DNA of 64,000 bases from Nesterenkonia pannonica. Its GTDB lineage: Bacteria; Actinomycetota; Actinomycetes; Actinomycetales; Micrococcaceae. Shown here one piece after another: positions 33,844 to 45,994 of the stretch. Both the position numbers and the translations under genes were made by a program. The DNA is taken from the NCBI RefSeq assembly GCF_019575955.1, contig NZ_CP080575.1, forward strand, positions 558,001 to 622,000, read 5' to 3'. Position 1 is the first letter of the stretch, and each line of letters opens with the position of its first letter. The notes under the pieces were generated by a model. It was not told where the DNA came from, ran no database searches, and saw only the letters and a program-made list of their open reading frames with translations.

Positions 33844-36420
33844 TCAAAGGGACGCTGGGCGGTCCACCGCTGCGGTGTAGACGCGGTGCCCCAGCTCTAC
33901 GGCGCCGCAGCCCAGCACGCTGGTCACGAAGGCGACAGCCAGCAGCTCAGCCTCGGGCAGTTGGAAGAGGTGATACTGCTGGCTGATCGGCAGCAGCAGC
34001 ACCGCGGCCAGCAGCAGGTACAGGCCCGTCACCACAGCAATCCGGGCCGCGTTCAGCGGACGAAGCACCAGATTGAGGATCCACAGACCCACAAGGGCAA
34101 GGGTGATGAAGCTCGCCGTCTGGATCTGCGCCGCCGCGTCCTCGAAGAGCCTCCCGAAGAACGACACCGTCACCACCGCGACCACGACCACCACCGAGGG
34201 CGGAAGCGCGAACAGCGCGGAGCGGCGCAGGAAGCCGCGGCGATACCGCTGCGGGTTCGGCATCATCGCAAGGAAGAACGCCGGGGCCCCACAATGATGA
34301 AGTCGACCGTGGAGAACTGCCGCGGCAGGAACGGAAAGGGCCAGAACATGAGGGCGAACACCAGTCCCAGCCCCACCCCGAACGCCGTCTTCGTCAGGAA
34401 CAGGTGCGCCAGCCGCTCCGCGTTGGCAATGACCTTCCGGCCCTCGGCGAGCACCCCCGGCAGGCGGGCGAACCTGCCGTCCAGCAGCACCAGCTTCGAC
34501 ACGGCCTTGGTGGCCGGGGCGCCTGAGCCCATCGCGATGCCGAGGTCGGCACGCTTCACCGCCAGCGCATCATTGATCCTGTCTCCGGTCATGGCCACCA
34601 CATGCCCGTTGGCCTGCAGCGCCTGGACCATCGCCGCCTTCTGCTCCGGACTGACCCGCCCGAAGACAGTGTGCTGAGCCATCAGCGGGCGAAGAGTCTC
34701 CGGATCCGTGCCCAGCTGGGCGGCATCCACGGCCTCGCCCTGAACCGGCAGACCAACCTCCCGCGCCACCGCGGAGACCGTATGGGGTTGTCGCCGGAGA
34801 TGATTCTCAGCCCCACGTCCTGCTCACGGAAGTACTCCAAGGTGCTCGCGGCGTCGCGGCGGACATTCTCCCGGAACGTCAGCAGAGCCACGGGCCGCAG
34901 CGGGCCCGGAAGCTGCTCACCGCGGCGCAGCGGCACCGTCTCCTCCGAGTCAGGGGAGCGGCATTGGGCGCGTGCGCCAGCACCACGGTGCGCAGGCCCT
35001 GCGCTGAGACGGCGTCCGCATGCTTCAGAAGTTCGGATGTGTCGACGCCCTCGACAGCCTCGGCCTCCCGCAGCACCTCAGGGGCCCTGAGGATCCACTG
35101 GCCCGAGAGGTCGCCTGCGGTCTCGGCGAAGCTGACTGCCGAGAACCTGCGCATCGACGAGAACTGCACCCTCCAGGCGGGATGGTGGCCGGGAACGTCA
35201 CGGAACGGAACCTTCAGCGCCGCCGCGGTGGGGTTCGCCTGCTCATCGGCTCCGAAATGAGCCAGAATGCGCTGCCACGGCTGCAGCTCGCCGGAGGAGA
35301 GCTCCTCGGCGCGGCGCCAGGGGTTTACTCTGCCGCCCTCGTCCATCTCCGAGGCGGCGTGGAAGGCGATGGTGCCGTCTGTGAGCGTGCCGGTCTTGTC
35401 CAGGCAGACGACATCGACCCGCGCCAGGATCTCGACCGCAGGCTGCTCCTGGATGAGCACATGATTGTGTGCCAGCTTCACGGCCGCCAGGGCGAAGCTG
35501 ATCGTCGTCATCAGCGCCAGCCCTGCCGGAATCATGGCGGTCACCGAAGAGACCGCTGTGACCAGCCCCTCCTGCCACTCGCCCGAAGCCCACGCCTCGG
35601 CCCACCCGCCGTGGGCCTGCATCTGGCCGTTGAAGACCACCGCGGTGATGGGGATCAGAGCCAGAGAAAGCCAGAACGCGATACGTTCCAGCGCCCGCCG
35701 GATCTCCGAATTGATCTTCAGATACTTCTTCGCCTGAGCGGCCAGCTGCACGGCATGAGCCTTCGGGCCCACTGCCGTGACCACAAACCTCCCCGTGCTT
35801 ACCAGAACCGCCGTGCCGGAGAGCAGACGGTCGTCCCGATGCTTCGGCACCGCCCGGGCCTCACCGGTCAGCATCGATTCGTCGAGATCCAAGTCCGATG
35901 ACGAGACCACCACCCCATCCGCAGGAACCTGATCGCCGCGGCGCAGCTCCACCACGTCGTCCAGAACAATCTGCTCCCGATGGATCAGCACGACCATGCC
36001 ATCGCGCAGCACACGGATGTGGTCCTGGTGCAGCAGTGCGATCGCATCCAGCTTCCGCTTGGCGCCGTACTCCTGCCCCAGGCCGATGACGACATTGCCC
36101 ACCGCGGCGACGGCGAAGAGCAGATCGAGCCACCGGCCCAGCAGCACAATGATCAGAGCGCAGGCGAAGATGATGCCGTTGAAGAGGGTCAGCAGATGCG
36201 TCCGCAGGATCTCCGTGATGGAGCGTGACGTGGTCCGGGGCTGCACATTGGCAAGCCTGAGTCTCTGGCGCTCGCCGACCTGCACAGAGTTCAGGCCGTG
36301 GCGCTCGAGAAGCTCAGGGTTGACGGACGAGCGCCGCTCCTCCGGGGTGAGCTCGGGGGAGTCGGGGCTGGATTCAGGTGCGCGACCGCGCTGGGGAGGC
36401 GCAGAGTCCTGTTCCGTCAC
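33844..36420 (-). CDS. P-type ATPase, CtpE-like (three frame breaks)
   Basis: Cation pump of about 859 residues: [16 protein letters not shown] (actuator TGEA 185-188), the phosphorylation motif DKTGTLT with Asp341, and a C-terminal set of helices. The hinge motif reads GDRIND where nearly all P-type ATPases have GDGxND; the codon is AGG and could be a miscalled GGG. No N-terminal metal-binding domain. The pattern resembles mycobacterial CtpE, linked to calcium uptake. Breaks near 34955, 34782 and 34292 are one base each; at 35797-35802 VLVSTGRF has GTAAGC. Start GTG at 36420, directly after the membrane-anchored protein gene. Confidence 0.86.
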
Positions 36421-36451
36421 GCATCGAGTGTATAGGCCGCGCGGCTGAGCC

Positions 36452-37592
36452 TCAGAGGGACTCCTGGTCAACGCCCTGCCGCCCTCGGAGCTGCTGACGG
36501 ACACGATGAGGTCCTCTCCGCTGGCGCCCACCGTGATGTCCAGGGCGAAGGGAACCGTCTCGGTCTCGCTGATCTGAGTTCCGTCGAAGTAGTGCACCGC
36601 CTCGAAGCTCACGTCCGCGGTCAGCTCACCATGGTCCACGCTCCACCCGTCGGCGTCGAAGCTGAGCTCGAAGTCCTCCGGGTCCGGGAAGCTCCAGCTG
36701 ATGCTGTCGGGATCCACACTGTGAGGGGTGGACGTCCCGACCGGGCACCCTGAGGGCATCAGAACCTCCTGCTCGCAGCCCTCGAAGTACTCCGCGAGCT
36801 CGCTGCGGAGCACCTCGGCGGCATCGTCGCTGGCCTCAAGATCGAGCGTCACTCCGGCTTACTGCTCCTGGGGTCCTCCTGGGCGGTCACGGCGTGCTGG
36901 GCCCGCCTGATGAGCCACTGGGAGTCCACCTCCACCTCTGCTGCGGCGGGCGCGAAGGCGGAGAGCCGTGCGGTCTCGCCGTCGAGATTCACGGAGTCCC
37001 ATTGACGCTGACCTGCCTGATCCCGCCCTGCGGAGCCCCCGGCACGTCGATCTCGAACCACGTCATCGCGCTCGAATCGATGCTGTACTCGTCGAAGAAG
37101 CCCCAGGTCGTTCCCGTGCGCTCCACGGGCAGGCTGGTGCTGTGGCTGTCGTCTCCGAGCACGAAGTCCACCTGGGCGGCGGCCTCGCCCTCCTCCTCGG
37201 CCACCGTCAGCTGGGAAGCCTCCATCAGCTCTGCGCTGCGAGCCAGCGGGTCCCTGTTGAGCAGCACATGGTCCAGGTCTTCCTCGGACAGGAACTCCGG
37301 CCGCTGCTCCACATGTCCCAGCGCGACTCTGCCTCGGCTTACCTGCAGGGCCTCCCAATAGTCCTCGGCGGCGCTCTCCGGGGTGTAGACCTGCTCATTG
37401 ACCTGCCAGACGGCAATCACAGTGCTTACCACGGCGATGAGCACAGCCGCGAGCCAGCCCCAGCCACGAAGCTTCGACCGTTCGAGCCCCTGCCTGATCT
37501 CCGCGCGCAGGGCGGTGCGGCTGCTCCCATATGGGCGCGTCTGCAGCCTCGCCGTGCTGCTCGTTCGGTGGGGGCGGTGGTGCGGAGGTCAC
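36452..37592 (-). CDS. Membrane-anchored extracytoplasmic protein, hypothetical (frame breaks)
   Basis: Cytoplasmic Pro-rich tail (MTSAPPPPPNEQ), one helix WLAAVLIAVVxTVIAVWQ, then about 300 extracellular residues rich in Asp/Glu with a Cys pair (EGCEQEVLMPSGCP). I know no family. Breaks lie near 37520, 37005, 36880 and 36475; correcting the last ends the protein at the TGA at 36452 instead of running into the P-ATPase. GTAAGC appears at about 37338, 37426 and 36857. It lies immediately upstream of the ATPase gene, which suggests a common transcript and possibly a functional link. Confidence 0.65.
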
Positions 37593-37621
37593 CGGAATAG
37601 GGTAAGGCCTGGGCAGGAGAT

Positions 37622-38581
37622 TCAGGCGAGCAGCAGGGCGATGAGCACCATCGACGGAATGCCGAGGACCGTGGTGACCAGCACTGTGTCGCGGGCGATG
37701 TTCTCACCCGATCGGTAGCGCACGGCGGTGACCAGCACGTTCTGCGCGGTGGAGAGCGAGCCCATGATGACGGCGGCCAGAAGCATGTTCCCTCCAGCCC
37801 GAAGAGGAAGTAGGCGATGAGGAAGGCGATCGCCGGATGCACCAGCAGCTTGATGCCGGAGGCGAGCGTCGCGTCCCGACGTCGTCCGCCCTCCTTGTTC
37901 AAGGGCTTCACGCCCACCAGCGACAGTCCGAAGGCCAGCAGCATCAGCGGGATGGATGCCCCCGCCAGCAGCTCTATCGCTTCGCTGACAGGCTCCGGGA
38001 ACGACCACCCCTGCCACGAGAAGAGCAGGCCGAGCATGGACGCGACGATCACAGGGTTCAGCATCGACATTCCGGCCGAGCGGAGAACCGCGAGCCGGGG
38101 GTGGACGGGGCGATCCTCCGGGCCTGATCGCTCTCGTCGGGTCAGCTGATCCATCACCATGACGTACAGGGGTGCGTAGCAGGCGAGCTGGAACATGACG
38201 ATGGGTGCGGCCAGCCGAACATCGCCCAGGACATACTCGGCGATCGGGAAGCCGAGGTTCGCCGCGTTCACCAGGGAGGCGCCCATCCCTGCGATCATCA
38301 GCTCCGAGCCCTGCGGCCGCGCAGAAGCACCGTGCCCAGCAGGAGAAAGACCCCAGGGTGGCGAAGGCGCTCAGGGCTGCCACGGCGAACTGGGGCCCGA
38401 GCACCTCAGCAATCGGTGAGGCTGAGATCGTGGTGAACAGAAGGCACGGCGAGGCCACGAAGAAGGTGAGCCTGGAGAGGATGAGCCTCGCGTCGGGCCC
38501 CAGCAGGCCCCAGCGGCCGATGGCGAAGCCCACCACGATGATGATCCAGATGACGGTGAAGCCCTGAAGCACCGCACCCAT
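37622..38581 (-). CDS. AEC (auxin efflux carrier) family permease (two frame breaks)
   Basis: About 320 residues with ten predicted helices in the 5+5 AEC arrangement: FTVIWIIIVVGFAIGRWGLL, LILSRLTFFVASPCLLFTT, ASLVNAANLGFPIAEYVLGD (the conserved N-x-G-x-P element), LNPVIVASMLGLLFSW, IPLMLLAFGLSLVG and a C-terminal MGSLSTAQNVLVTAV. Breaks near 38318 and 37795 are one base each. Family members export or import malate and other organic acids. Start ATG at 38581, divergent from dcd. Confidence 0.85.
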   Translation of the reverse strand: MGAVLQGFTVIWIIIVVGFAIGRWGLLGPDARLILSRLTFFVASPCLLFTTISASPIAEVLGPQFAVAALSAFATLGSFSCWARCFCAAAGLGADDRRDGRLPGERGEPRLPDRRVCPGRCSAGRTHRHVPARLLRTPVRHGDGSADPTRAIRPGGSPRPPPARGSPLGRNVDAEPCDRRVHARPALLVAGVVVPGACQRSDRAAGGGIHPADAAGLRTVAGGREALEQGGRTTSGRDARLRHQAAGASGDRLPHRLLPLRAGGNMLLAAVIMGSLSTAQNVLVTAVRYRSGENIARDTVLVTTVLGIPSMVLIALLLA

Positions 38582-38655
38582 ACTGAACCCTCCGGCATCG
38601 TTCGCCTCGTCCGCCCCACAGCCTACGCCGAGGGCTCGCCTGGTAGTTTGTCTGC

Positions 38656-39232
38656 GTGCTGCTCTCAGATCGCGACATTCGGGCCGAGCTCGACGCTGGC
38701 CGTGTTCGGCTGGATCCCTTGAGACCTCCTCATCCAGCCGTCGAGCGTGGATGTGCGGCTCGAGCGCATGTTCAGGCTCTTCGACAACCACAAGTATGCG
38801 CACATCGACCCCTCCGAGCCTCAGCCTGACCTGACCCGTCTGGTGGAGGTGGACCCGGACGAGCCCTTCATCCTTCACCCGGGCGAGTTCGTCCTCGGCG
38901 CCACCTACGAGACGGTCACGCTGCCGGACGACATCGCCGCGCGCCTGGAGGGCAAATCCTCGCTGGGAAGGCTCGGCCTGCTGACGCACTCCACGGCCGG
39001 CTTCATCGACCCCGGCTTCTCCGGGCAGGTCACCCTTGAGCTGTCGAACATGGCTACCCTGCCGATCAAGCTCTGGCCGGGCTCCAAGATCGGCCAGCTG
39101 TGCTTCTTCCGGCTGACCTCACCGGCGGAGCACGGGTACGGCGCGGGCGCCCACCAGTCCCGCTACCAGGGGCAGCGAGGCCCCACCGCCTCGCGCAGCC
39201 ACGAAAACTTCCACCGGACCATCATCGCCTGA
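38656..39232 (+). CDS. dcd: dCTP deaminase (one frame break)
   Basis: Deaminates dCTP to dUTP (the actinobacterial enzyme often also yields dUMP). [20 protein letters not shown] is the N-terminus and [16 protein letters not shown] follows after a one-base correction near 38722. The catalytic stretch [20 protein letters not shown] and the trimer motif QVTLELSN are intact. GTG start at 38656; length about 191, as usual. Its stop overlaps the convergent MFS gene by 11 bases. Confidence 0.93.
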
Positions 39233-40652
39233 GCTTATGCTCGGTCATGTAGGCCGGGCCCTGAGGGTCTCGAACCAGGGTGAGAAGCAGGACCAGCCCA
39301 GTCCCGAGCACGATGACGATGCCTGGTATCGCCATCACCTGCCCGCCGACCAGAGCAATCAGAGCTCCGATGAGTGCGGGCGTGAGGAATGACATGCCCT
39401 GTCCTGCGGTGGCGTAGAGCCCGAAGAGCTCTCCGGCCCGTGCAGGGGGCGCCAGACGGCCGAGGAACGCGCGCGAGGACGCCTGAGCCGGTCCGACGAA
39501 CAGGCACAGCAGCAGTCCGAACAGCCAGAACGCCTCCACTGGGGTGATCGCGGCCGGGCCTATCTGACGGGGCTGAATCATGACCCAGAGAAGGATCGCA
39601 ATGCTCAGCAGGCTGATGATGCTCATCGAGATCACACGGCGCGGGCCGATCCTGTCATCGAGCCAGCCGCTTGGCTGAACGCGCCCAGCGCGGCCACGAC
39701 ATTTCCGGCGATTCCGAAGAGCAGGACGCTGCTTACGATCTGGGTGAACGGGATGTCAGCATCCTCGATCTGGTAGACGTGCACGCCCAGGACCGCACCC
39801 CAGGTGAAGATGGCGGAGAGGCCGTCCCGGTAGATGGCGGAGGAGAGCAGGAACCACAGCGTATTGCGGTCGTGGCGCCACAGCCCCGCGAGCACCCGGA
39901 AGAGCCGCCGGTAGGACTCGGCGACGGTGACCTTCTCCTCGACGTGGTCCTGGTCGGCGGTGGGGATCTTCGTCAGCAGCAGCGGCAGGGCGAAGATGAG
40001 GTGCCAGGCTGCGGCGAGCAGGGCGACGCTGCGGATGTTGATCGCGTCCTCCTCGCCCAGGCCGAACCAGTGCGGGGCTCCCCAGCGATCAGCCCGACAT
40101 AGACGATCAGCAGCAGCACAATCCCGCCGAGGTAACCGGCGCCCCATCCGATCCTCGAGACCCTGCCCATGCGGCTGTGATCGCTGATGTCCGTGATCAT
40201 GGCGTTGTAGTTGAGGTTCGCGAATTCGTCGAAGATCCCCATGAGCGCCATCAGCGTGACGCCCAGGAGGAGATACCCTCCTCCGGGCGGACGAAGAAGC
40301 ACGCGGCCACCATCGTGACCACCATGATGGTGTTCAGGGTCAGCCAGAGGCGGCGGCGCCCTGCTTTGTCCGTCCTCTGTCCGATCACCGGCGCCGTCAG
40401 CGCGACGATCGCGCTTACCGCCGCTGTGGCGACCGCCAGGTACTGGGCGCCTCGGTCACCGGGGCCGAAGGCTTCGGAGGTGATGTAGGTGCCGAAGACG
40501 AATGTGGTCATCACGGCTGACACCGTGGAGTTCCCCCAGGACCACATGGACCAGTAGGCCACCAGCTTTCGGCTCAGCGGCTGCGCGGGCCCTTCGCTGC
40601 GCTCTGATGAGGATGTCGCCGCAGATCGGGGCCCTGTCGGTGAGGTGCTCAT
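39222..40652 (-). CDS. MFS transporter, UMF1/Atg22-like (frame breaks)
   Basis: Twelve-helix carrier. [21 protein letters not shown] and [20 protein letters not shown] are typical of the UMF1 branch, which is annotated by its similarity to yeast Atg22. Middle part [20 protein letters not shown], late helices [26 protein letters not shown]. Breaks near 40285, 40080 and 39665 are one base each. GTAAGC at 39731-39736 and 40413-40418 places serine at positions where small residues, usually Gly, occur in helices. Start ATG at 40652. The substrate is unknown; amino acids are the best guess. Confidence 0.82.
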
Positions 40653-40724
40653 CACAGTCGGATAGTACACGGGCGCTGATAACATGACGTGAACTTCTCC
40701 ATTCTCCCGCCGAAAGGGCGCTAC

Positions 40725-43701
40725 ATGCTATTGATGCTTGCTGCGCTCTCTGCAGCGAGCATCGCAGCACCGGCTCTGTTCGCGGTGGTGGGGCGGAAAG
40801 TCTTCTACGTGCTGGCCGGGATCCTCGGCGGCGTCTTCGTCGTGGCCCTCTCCTACGGCGGTGCGGTCCTGACTCCCCGCGCACCGAGACCTACGAGTGG
40901 ATTCCTCAGCTGGGCATCGAGATCGCGCTGCGCCTGACGCGCTCAGCTATGCACTGGTGCTTCTCATCACTGGCGTCGGGGCCCTGGTCATGCTCTACTG
41001 CGCCCGGTACTTCCCCGAGGGGGAGCGGCTCCAAGGCGCGCTGGCGGCTCAGCTGTTCGCCTTTGCGGTGGCGATGCTGGGGCTGGTGCTCTCGGACGAC
41101 ATTGTGCTGCTCTTCGTCTTCTGGGAGCTCACGACTGTCCTGTCCTTCATGCTTATCGGCTACTCCGGCCACCGGGTCTTCGCCCGCAGGTCAGCGGTCC
41201 AGGCCCTGGTGGTGACCACATTCGGCGGGTTGGCCATGCTCATCGGACTGCTGTGGCTGGGCCAGTTGGCGGAACCTACCGGCTCTCCGAGATTGTGGCG
41301 GCAGGAGGCGAGCTCTCGGGAGAGTGGGCAGCGGACGGCGCTGCCGCTCTGATCCTGGTCGGGGCGCTGTCGAAGTCGGCTCTGGTGCCCTTCCACTTCT
41401 GGCTGCCCTCTGCCATGGCCGCTCCCACCCCGGTCTCCGCCTACCTGCACGCCGCCGCGATGGTGAAGGCGGGCGTGTACCTGGTGGCGCGCCTGGCCGA
41501 AGGCTTCCATGAGGGGGCGCTCTGGCTGCCCCTGGTGCTGGGCCTGGGCCTGGCGACGATGCTCATCGGCGCCTACAGAGCTCTTCGGCAGACTGACATC
41601 AAGCTCATCCTCGCCTACGGCACCGTCTCCCAGCTGGGCTTCCTGGTGATGGTCAGCGGCCTGGGCACCCGCGACGCCGCGCTGGCGGGCGTGGCCATGC
41701 TTCTGGCCCACGGCCTCTTCAAGGCCTCTCTGTTCATGATCGTCGGCATCATCGACCATAAGGCTAAGCACACGAGACCTCAGAGTCCTCTCCGGCGTCG
41801 GCCGCCGCCAGCGCACGCTCCTGGCTGCCGCCGTGATCGCAGCGGCGTCCATGGCGGCTGCCGCCGCTGTTCGGCTTCGTCGCCAAAGAGGTTGTCTTCG
41901 AGTCCCTCTACGGCTATGCGGAGGTGAGCGGTCCGGCCGGGTGGGCGGTGCTGGCCGGTGTCTCGGTCGCCTCGGCGCTGACGGTCGCGTACTCGCTGCG
42001 CTTCCTGTGGGGCGCGTTCGCAGCCAAGAGGGACGGGTACGGCCATGAGCTGAAGCCCACTGAGTTCCACGGCAGACCTGAGCCGGTATTCCTGGCAGCG
42101 CCGATGCTCCTTACCGGCGCCACTCTGCTGTTCGCCGTATGGCCTGCCCCGATCCAAGCGATGGTCGTTCCGTTCGCGGAATCCTTCGCGCCTACCGACG
42201 CGGACATTCCTCCCACGTATCTGGCGCTGTGGCACGGGGTGACCCCGGTGCTCGGCCTCTCCGTCCTCACCTGGGGTGCGGGACTGGGAATCTTCTGGCT
42301 CATCGGCCGCTCGCTGAACCCGCAGCGGGCCGTTCCTGCGCCTTTGGACTCGGAACGGATGTATCGACTGGTGCTGCGGTCGCTCGACGACGTGGCCGCG
42401 TGGGTGACCTCAAAGACGCAGCGCGGCTCCTCGGCTGGTACCTGTCCATCATCTTCGGAGTGGCGACGGTCGTCCCTGGGGTTCTGATGCTGGTGACTGA
42501 GCACCAGATGCCCGAGCACTGGATCATTGCCGAGCAGCCGATCCAGGCTGGACTGGGCGCCCTGATCATTGCTGGGGCGTCGGCGCGGTGCTGGCCCCCA
42601 AACGCTTTATGGCCGTTCTGATGATGGGCCTGTGCGGCTGGGGATCGCCAGCATGTTCGCGATCCAAGGTGCGCCGGATCTGGCGCTGACCCTGCTGCTG
42701 GTCGAGTCGATCATTCTGGTCTCCTTCGTCCTGGCCCTGCGCAGCCTTCCTGCTCGGGTGTGGACGCAGAACCCCACCCGCTTCAAACTGGGCCGGGCGG
42801 CGCTGGGCGCCTACTTCGGCCTCCTCATCATGGTGGCGGCGGCCGTGGCCATGGGCGGGCGAGTGGCCGAGCCCATCAGTGTCGAGTACCCATGGATGAG
42901 CTACGACATCGGCCACGGGGCGAACATCGTCAATGTGACGCTGGTCGACATCCGTGTGTGGACACCTTCGGCGAGATCACCGTCATCGCCGCCGCAGCCA
43001 CGGGCGTCGCGAGCCTGATCTTCGTCAAGCGGCGAGACGTCCGGCGGCGGAGCCTGCACGAGGTCCCGACGGGCTCCGTGGGACGCATCCTCTCCGACCG
43101 GGAGCTCTCCACTCGCCAGGTCAAGGAGATCCAGGTGGCGCGCTCCTTCTCCACGGTGGCGCGTGAGGCATGGCTGGTGGCTAAGCAGAACCCTGGCGCC
43201 CGAGCACCGTTCGATCATCTTCGAGGTGATCACGCGCCTGATGTTCCACCCCATCATCCTCATCTCCGTCTACCTGCTGCTCGCCGGGCACAACACCCCG
43301 GGCGGCGGATTCGCAGGAGGCCTCCTCGCGGGCCTCGCCTTCGTCCTGCGCTATCTGGCGGGCGGACGCTACGAGCTGGAGGCCGCCATCCCCTTCTCGG
43401 CCGGGGCGCTGATGGGATGGGGGCTGGCCATCGCGTGCTTCACCGGAGTCCTTCCCTGTTCGCGGGCGGTCAGGCATTCCAGTCGTTCGTCGTGGACTTC
43501 CAGCTGCCCCTCATCGGGGAGCACCACTTCGTCTCAGCGCTGCTGTTCGACGTGGGCGTCTACCTGGTGGTCATCGGCCTCATCGTGGATGTGCTTCGGT
43601 CGCTGGGCTCTGAGATCGATGTGCGCAGCGAGCAGGAGAACATCGAGTCCGACATCGGCCACAGCAGCCACTCCCGCACGTCGATGGGAGTGGCCCGATG
43701 A
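40725..43701 (+). CDS. mnhA: Mrp Na+/H+ antiporter subunit A with fused B domain (many frame breaks)
   Basis: Main proton-translocating subunit, related to NuoL. LLFVFWELTTVLSFMLIGYS, LSKSALVPFHFWLPSAMAAP, VSAYLHAAAMVKAGVYLVARL and AYGTVSQLGFLVMVSGLG carry the conserved Lys/His/Glu residues. The last 180 residues are an MrpB domain (FHPIILISVYLLLAGHNTPG, HHFVSALLFDVGVYLVVIG). About 990 residues. I count at least ten single-base breaks, e.g. near 40880, 41268, 41762, 41860, 42428, 42582, 42640, 42958, 43198 and 43452. I take the ATG at 40725 behind GAAAGG; the GTG at 40689 is an alternative. Confidence 0.92.
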
Positions 43702-44272
43702 CCATCAATCTGACGCTGCTGATCGTGATGGGCGCCATGTTCGCGATCGGCCTCTACCTGATGCTTGAGCGCTCCCTGACACGGGTGCTCCTCGGCATCA
43801 TCCTGATGTCCAACGGCGCCAACCTGCTGGTGCTGATGACGGCTGGCCGCGCGGGCAGGGCCCCTGTATGAGGAGGGCGTGGACGCTGGTGAGTACCTCG
43901 ACCCTCTGCCGCAGGCTCTGCTGCTCACAGCCATCGTGATCGGATTCGCCACAGTGGCGTTCATGCTCGCGCTGATCTACCGGTCCTGGGTGCTGGCGCG
44001 GCAGGACGAGCTCACCGATGACGAGGAGGACCGCCGCGTCGCCGCGGCCGTCGGAGCGTACGACCCTGAGGAGGACGCCGAGGTCGTCTCGAGACCTCCG
44101 AGTTCGCCGAGCACGAGGACCCCAACACCGGCTCTGTGCGCCCAGTCTCCCGCGAGGCCAGGGACACCCCTGAAGCCGCGGAGTTCGGGCCGGAGAAAGC
44201 GACCCCGATGTGCGCTCAGAGGGCGACCGTCGCCGCCGGGCGGACCGTCTCAGGCGCAGGGGTGAGCGCTGA
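43698..44272 (+). CDS. mnhC: Mrp antiporter subunit C (frame breaks)
   Basis: NuoK-like three-helix protein: [56 protein letters not shown] (conserved D-P-L-P-Q-A-L-x-L-T-A-I-V-I). A charged cytoplasmic tail of about 70 residues follows, which exceeds the usual family length. Breaks near 43855, 44092 and 44212. ATG at 43698 overlaps the mnhA stop. The corrected end at 44272 overlaps the mnhD start (TGATG). Confidence 0.88.
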
Positions 44273-45994
44273 TGGAGCTGGACTTTCTCGCCCTGACGCC
44301 GCTGGCGGTGCTCATCCTGTTCTTCGGTGCCGCCTTCGCGTTCGCCTTCTACCGCAATCAGTCGCTGCAGAAGTCGATCACCATCGGCACCCTCATCGCA
44401 GTGCTCATCCTGGAGAGCGCGCTGCTGAGCCAGGTCTGGGACGGGGGACCTACGCGGTGCACCTTGCGGGATGGCTTACTCCCTTCGGCATCGCCATGGT
44501 CATCGACCGCTTCGCCGCGCTGATGCTGGTCACCTCCTCCATCATCACGTTGGCAGTGCTCCTCTACGCCGTGGGTCAGGGCGCCGCAGAGGAGAAGAAC
44601 GATTCGGGCCCCGTCAGCATCTTCTACCCCGCCTACCTGATCCTGGTGGCCGGAGTGTCCAACGCATTCCTGGCAGGGGACCTGTTCAACCTCTACGTAG
44701 GCTTCGAGATCTTCCTCACCGCCTCCTACGTGCTGCTGACCCTCGGGGGAGGTGAGTCGCGCATCCGGGCAGGCGTCACCTATGTGGTGGTCTCGATCGT
44801 CTCCTCCTCCCTCTTCCTCATCGTCATCGGGCTGTTCTACGCGGCCACCGGCACGGTGAACCTGGCAGACCTCGCGCTGAAGATCAATGAGCTGCCGCCC
44901 GGGACTCAGCTCGTCCTCCACGTGATGCTGCTGATCGCGCTCGGCATCAAGGCGGCCGTCTTCCCGCTCGCGTTCTGGCTGCCGGACTCGTACCCCACAG
45001 CGCCGCGCCGGTCACTGCCGTCTTCGCCTACCTGCTCACCAAAGTGGGGATCTACGCCATGATCCGACCGAGACCCTGCTGTTCCCCGGGGACCGGATCA
45101 ACACCGCGCTGATGATCGTGGCCGCGCTGACGATGATCGTGGGGATACTCGGGGCCCTCGCCCAGGCTGACATCAAGCGGATGCTCTCGTTCACCCTGAT
45201 CAGCCACATCGGCTACCTGGTGTTCGGGCTGAGCCTGACGAGCATCATCGGGATGGCGGCCACCATCTTCTACGTAGCCCACCACATCACGATCCAGACC
45301 ACCCTCTTCCTCGTGACGGGCCTCATCGAACGTCGCGCCGGGACCTCCAACGTCGACCGCCTCGGCTCGCTTGCGAAGATCTCTCCCGTGCTCGCCGTCC
45401 TGTTCCTCCTTCCCGCCCTGAACCTGGCTTAAGCATTCCGCCCTTCAGCGGCTTCATCGGCAAGGTCGGGATGATGGCCTACGGCATCGCTGAGAACACG
45501 TGGATCACGTGGACGCTCGTGGTGGCCTCCGCGCTCACCAGCCTGCTGACTCTGCTGGCGGTGGCGCGCATATGGTCCAAGTCGTTCTGGCGCCGCGCTG
45601 AGGACGCCGAGAACACGCCTCGGCTGCTGAGGCCGAAGACCCTGACTCACGCCCGGGCGGCCAACAAGCGGCTTCTGCCTGCCTCCATGGTGGGGCCCAC
45701 GGCGCTTCTGGTGGGAGTGTCTTTGGCCTTCACGGTCTTCGCTTACCGCTGATGGACTATTCAGCGCCGCGGCCCAGGACATGTACGAGAGGACTCCCTA
45801 CTTGATGCGGTACTGGGCGAAGCGCAGGTGGATTCGGTCCGCGGGGATCTGGAGGAGTTCACGGAGAGTTTGGACCTGGATCCGGATCCCCAGGACGGCG
45901 GCGCCGATGAGCACGCCCCATCGACACCTCGGTGCAGCCCGATATGCGCGACGACCAGGACGGCGCCGATGTGGACGAAGGAGGTGCAGAATGA
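44272..45994 (+). CDS. mnhD: Mrp antiporter subunit D (frame breaks)
   Basis: NuoM/N-like antiporter subunit: GWLTPFGIAMVIDRFAALML (family G-G-W-P-x-P-F-G-I; the Leu codon lies in GCTTAC at 44474-44479), FEIFLTASYVLLTLG, IKAAVFPLAFWLPDSYP, LAQADIKRMLSFTLISHIGY. At 45427-45434 GCTTAAGC creates a stop where the family reads N-L-A-G-I-P-P-F-S-G-F. The tail after 45743 is acidic (DLDPDPQDGG). Other breaks are near 44447, 45003, 45062 and 45920. ATGA overlap with mnhE. Confidence 0.92.

Noticed and set aside
34879..36852. One 657-residue frame joining the membrane-anchored protein to the P-type ATPase
   Set aside because: The join lacks any family precedent. A one-base correction near 36475 gives a stop at 36452, and the ATPase has its own GTG start at 36420.
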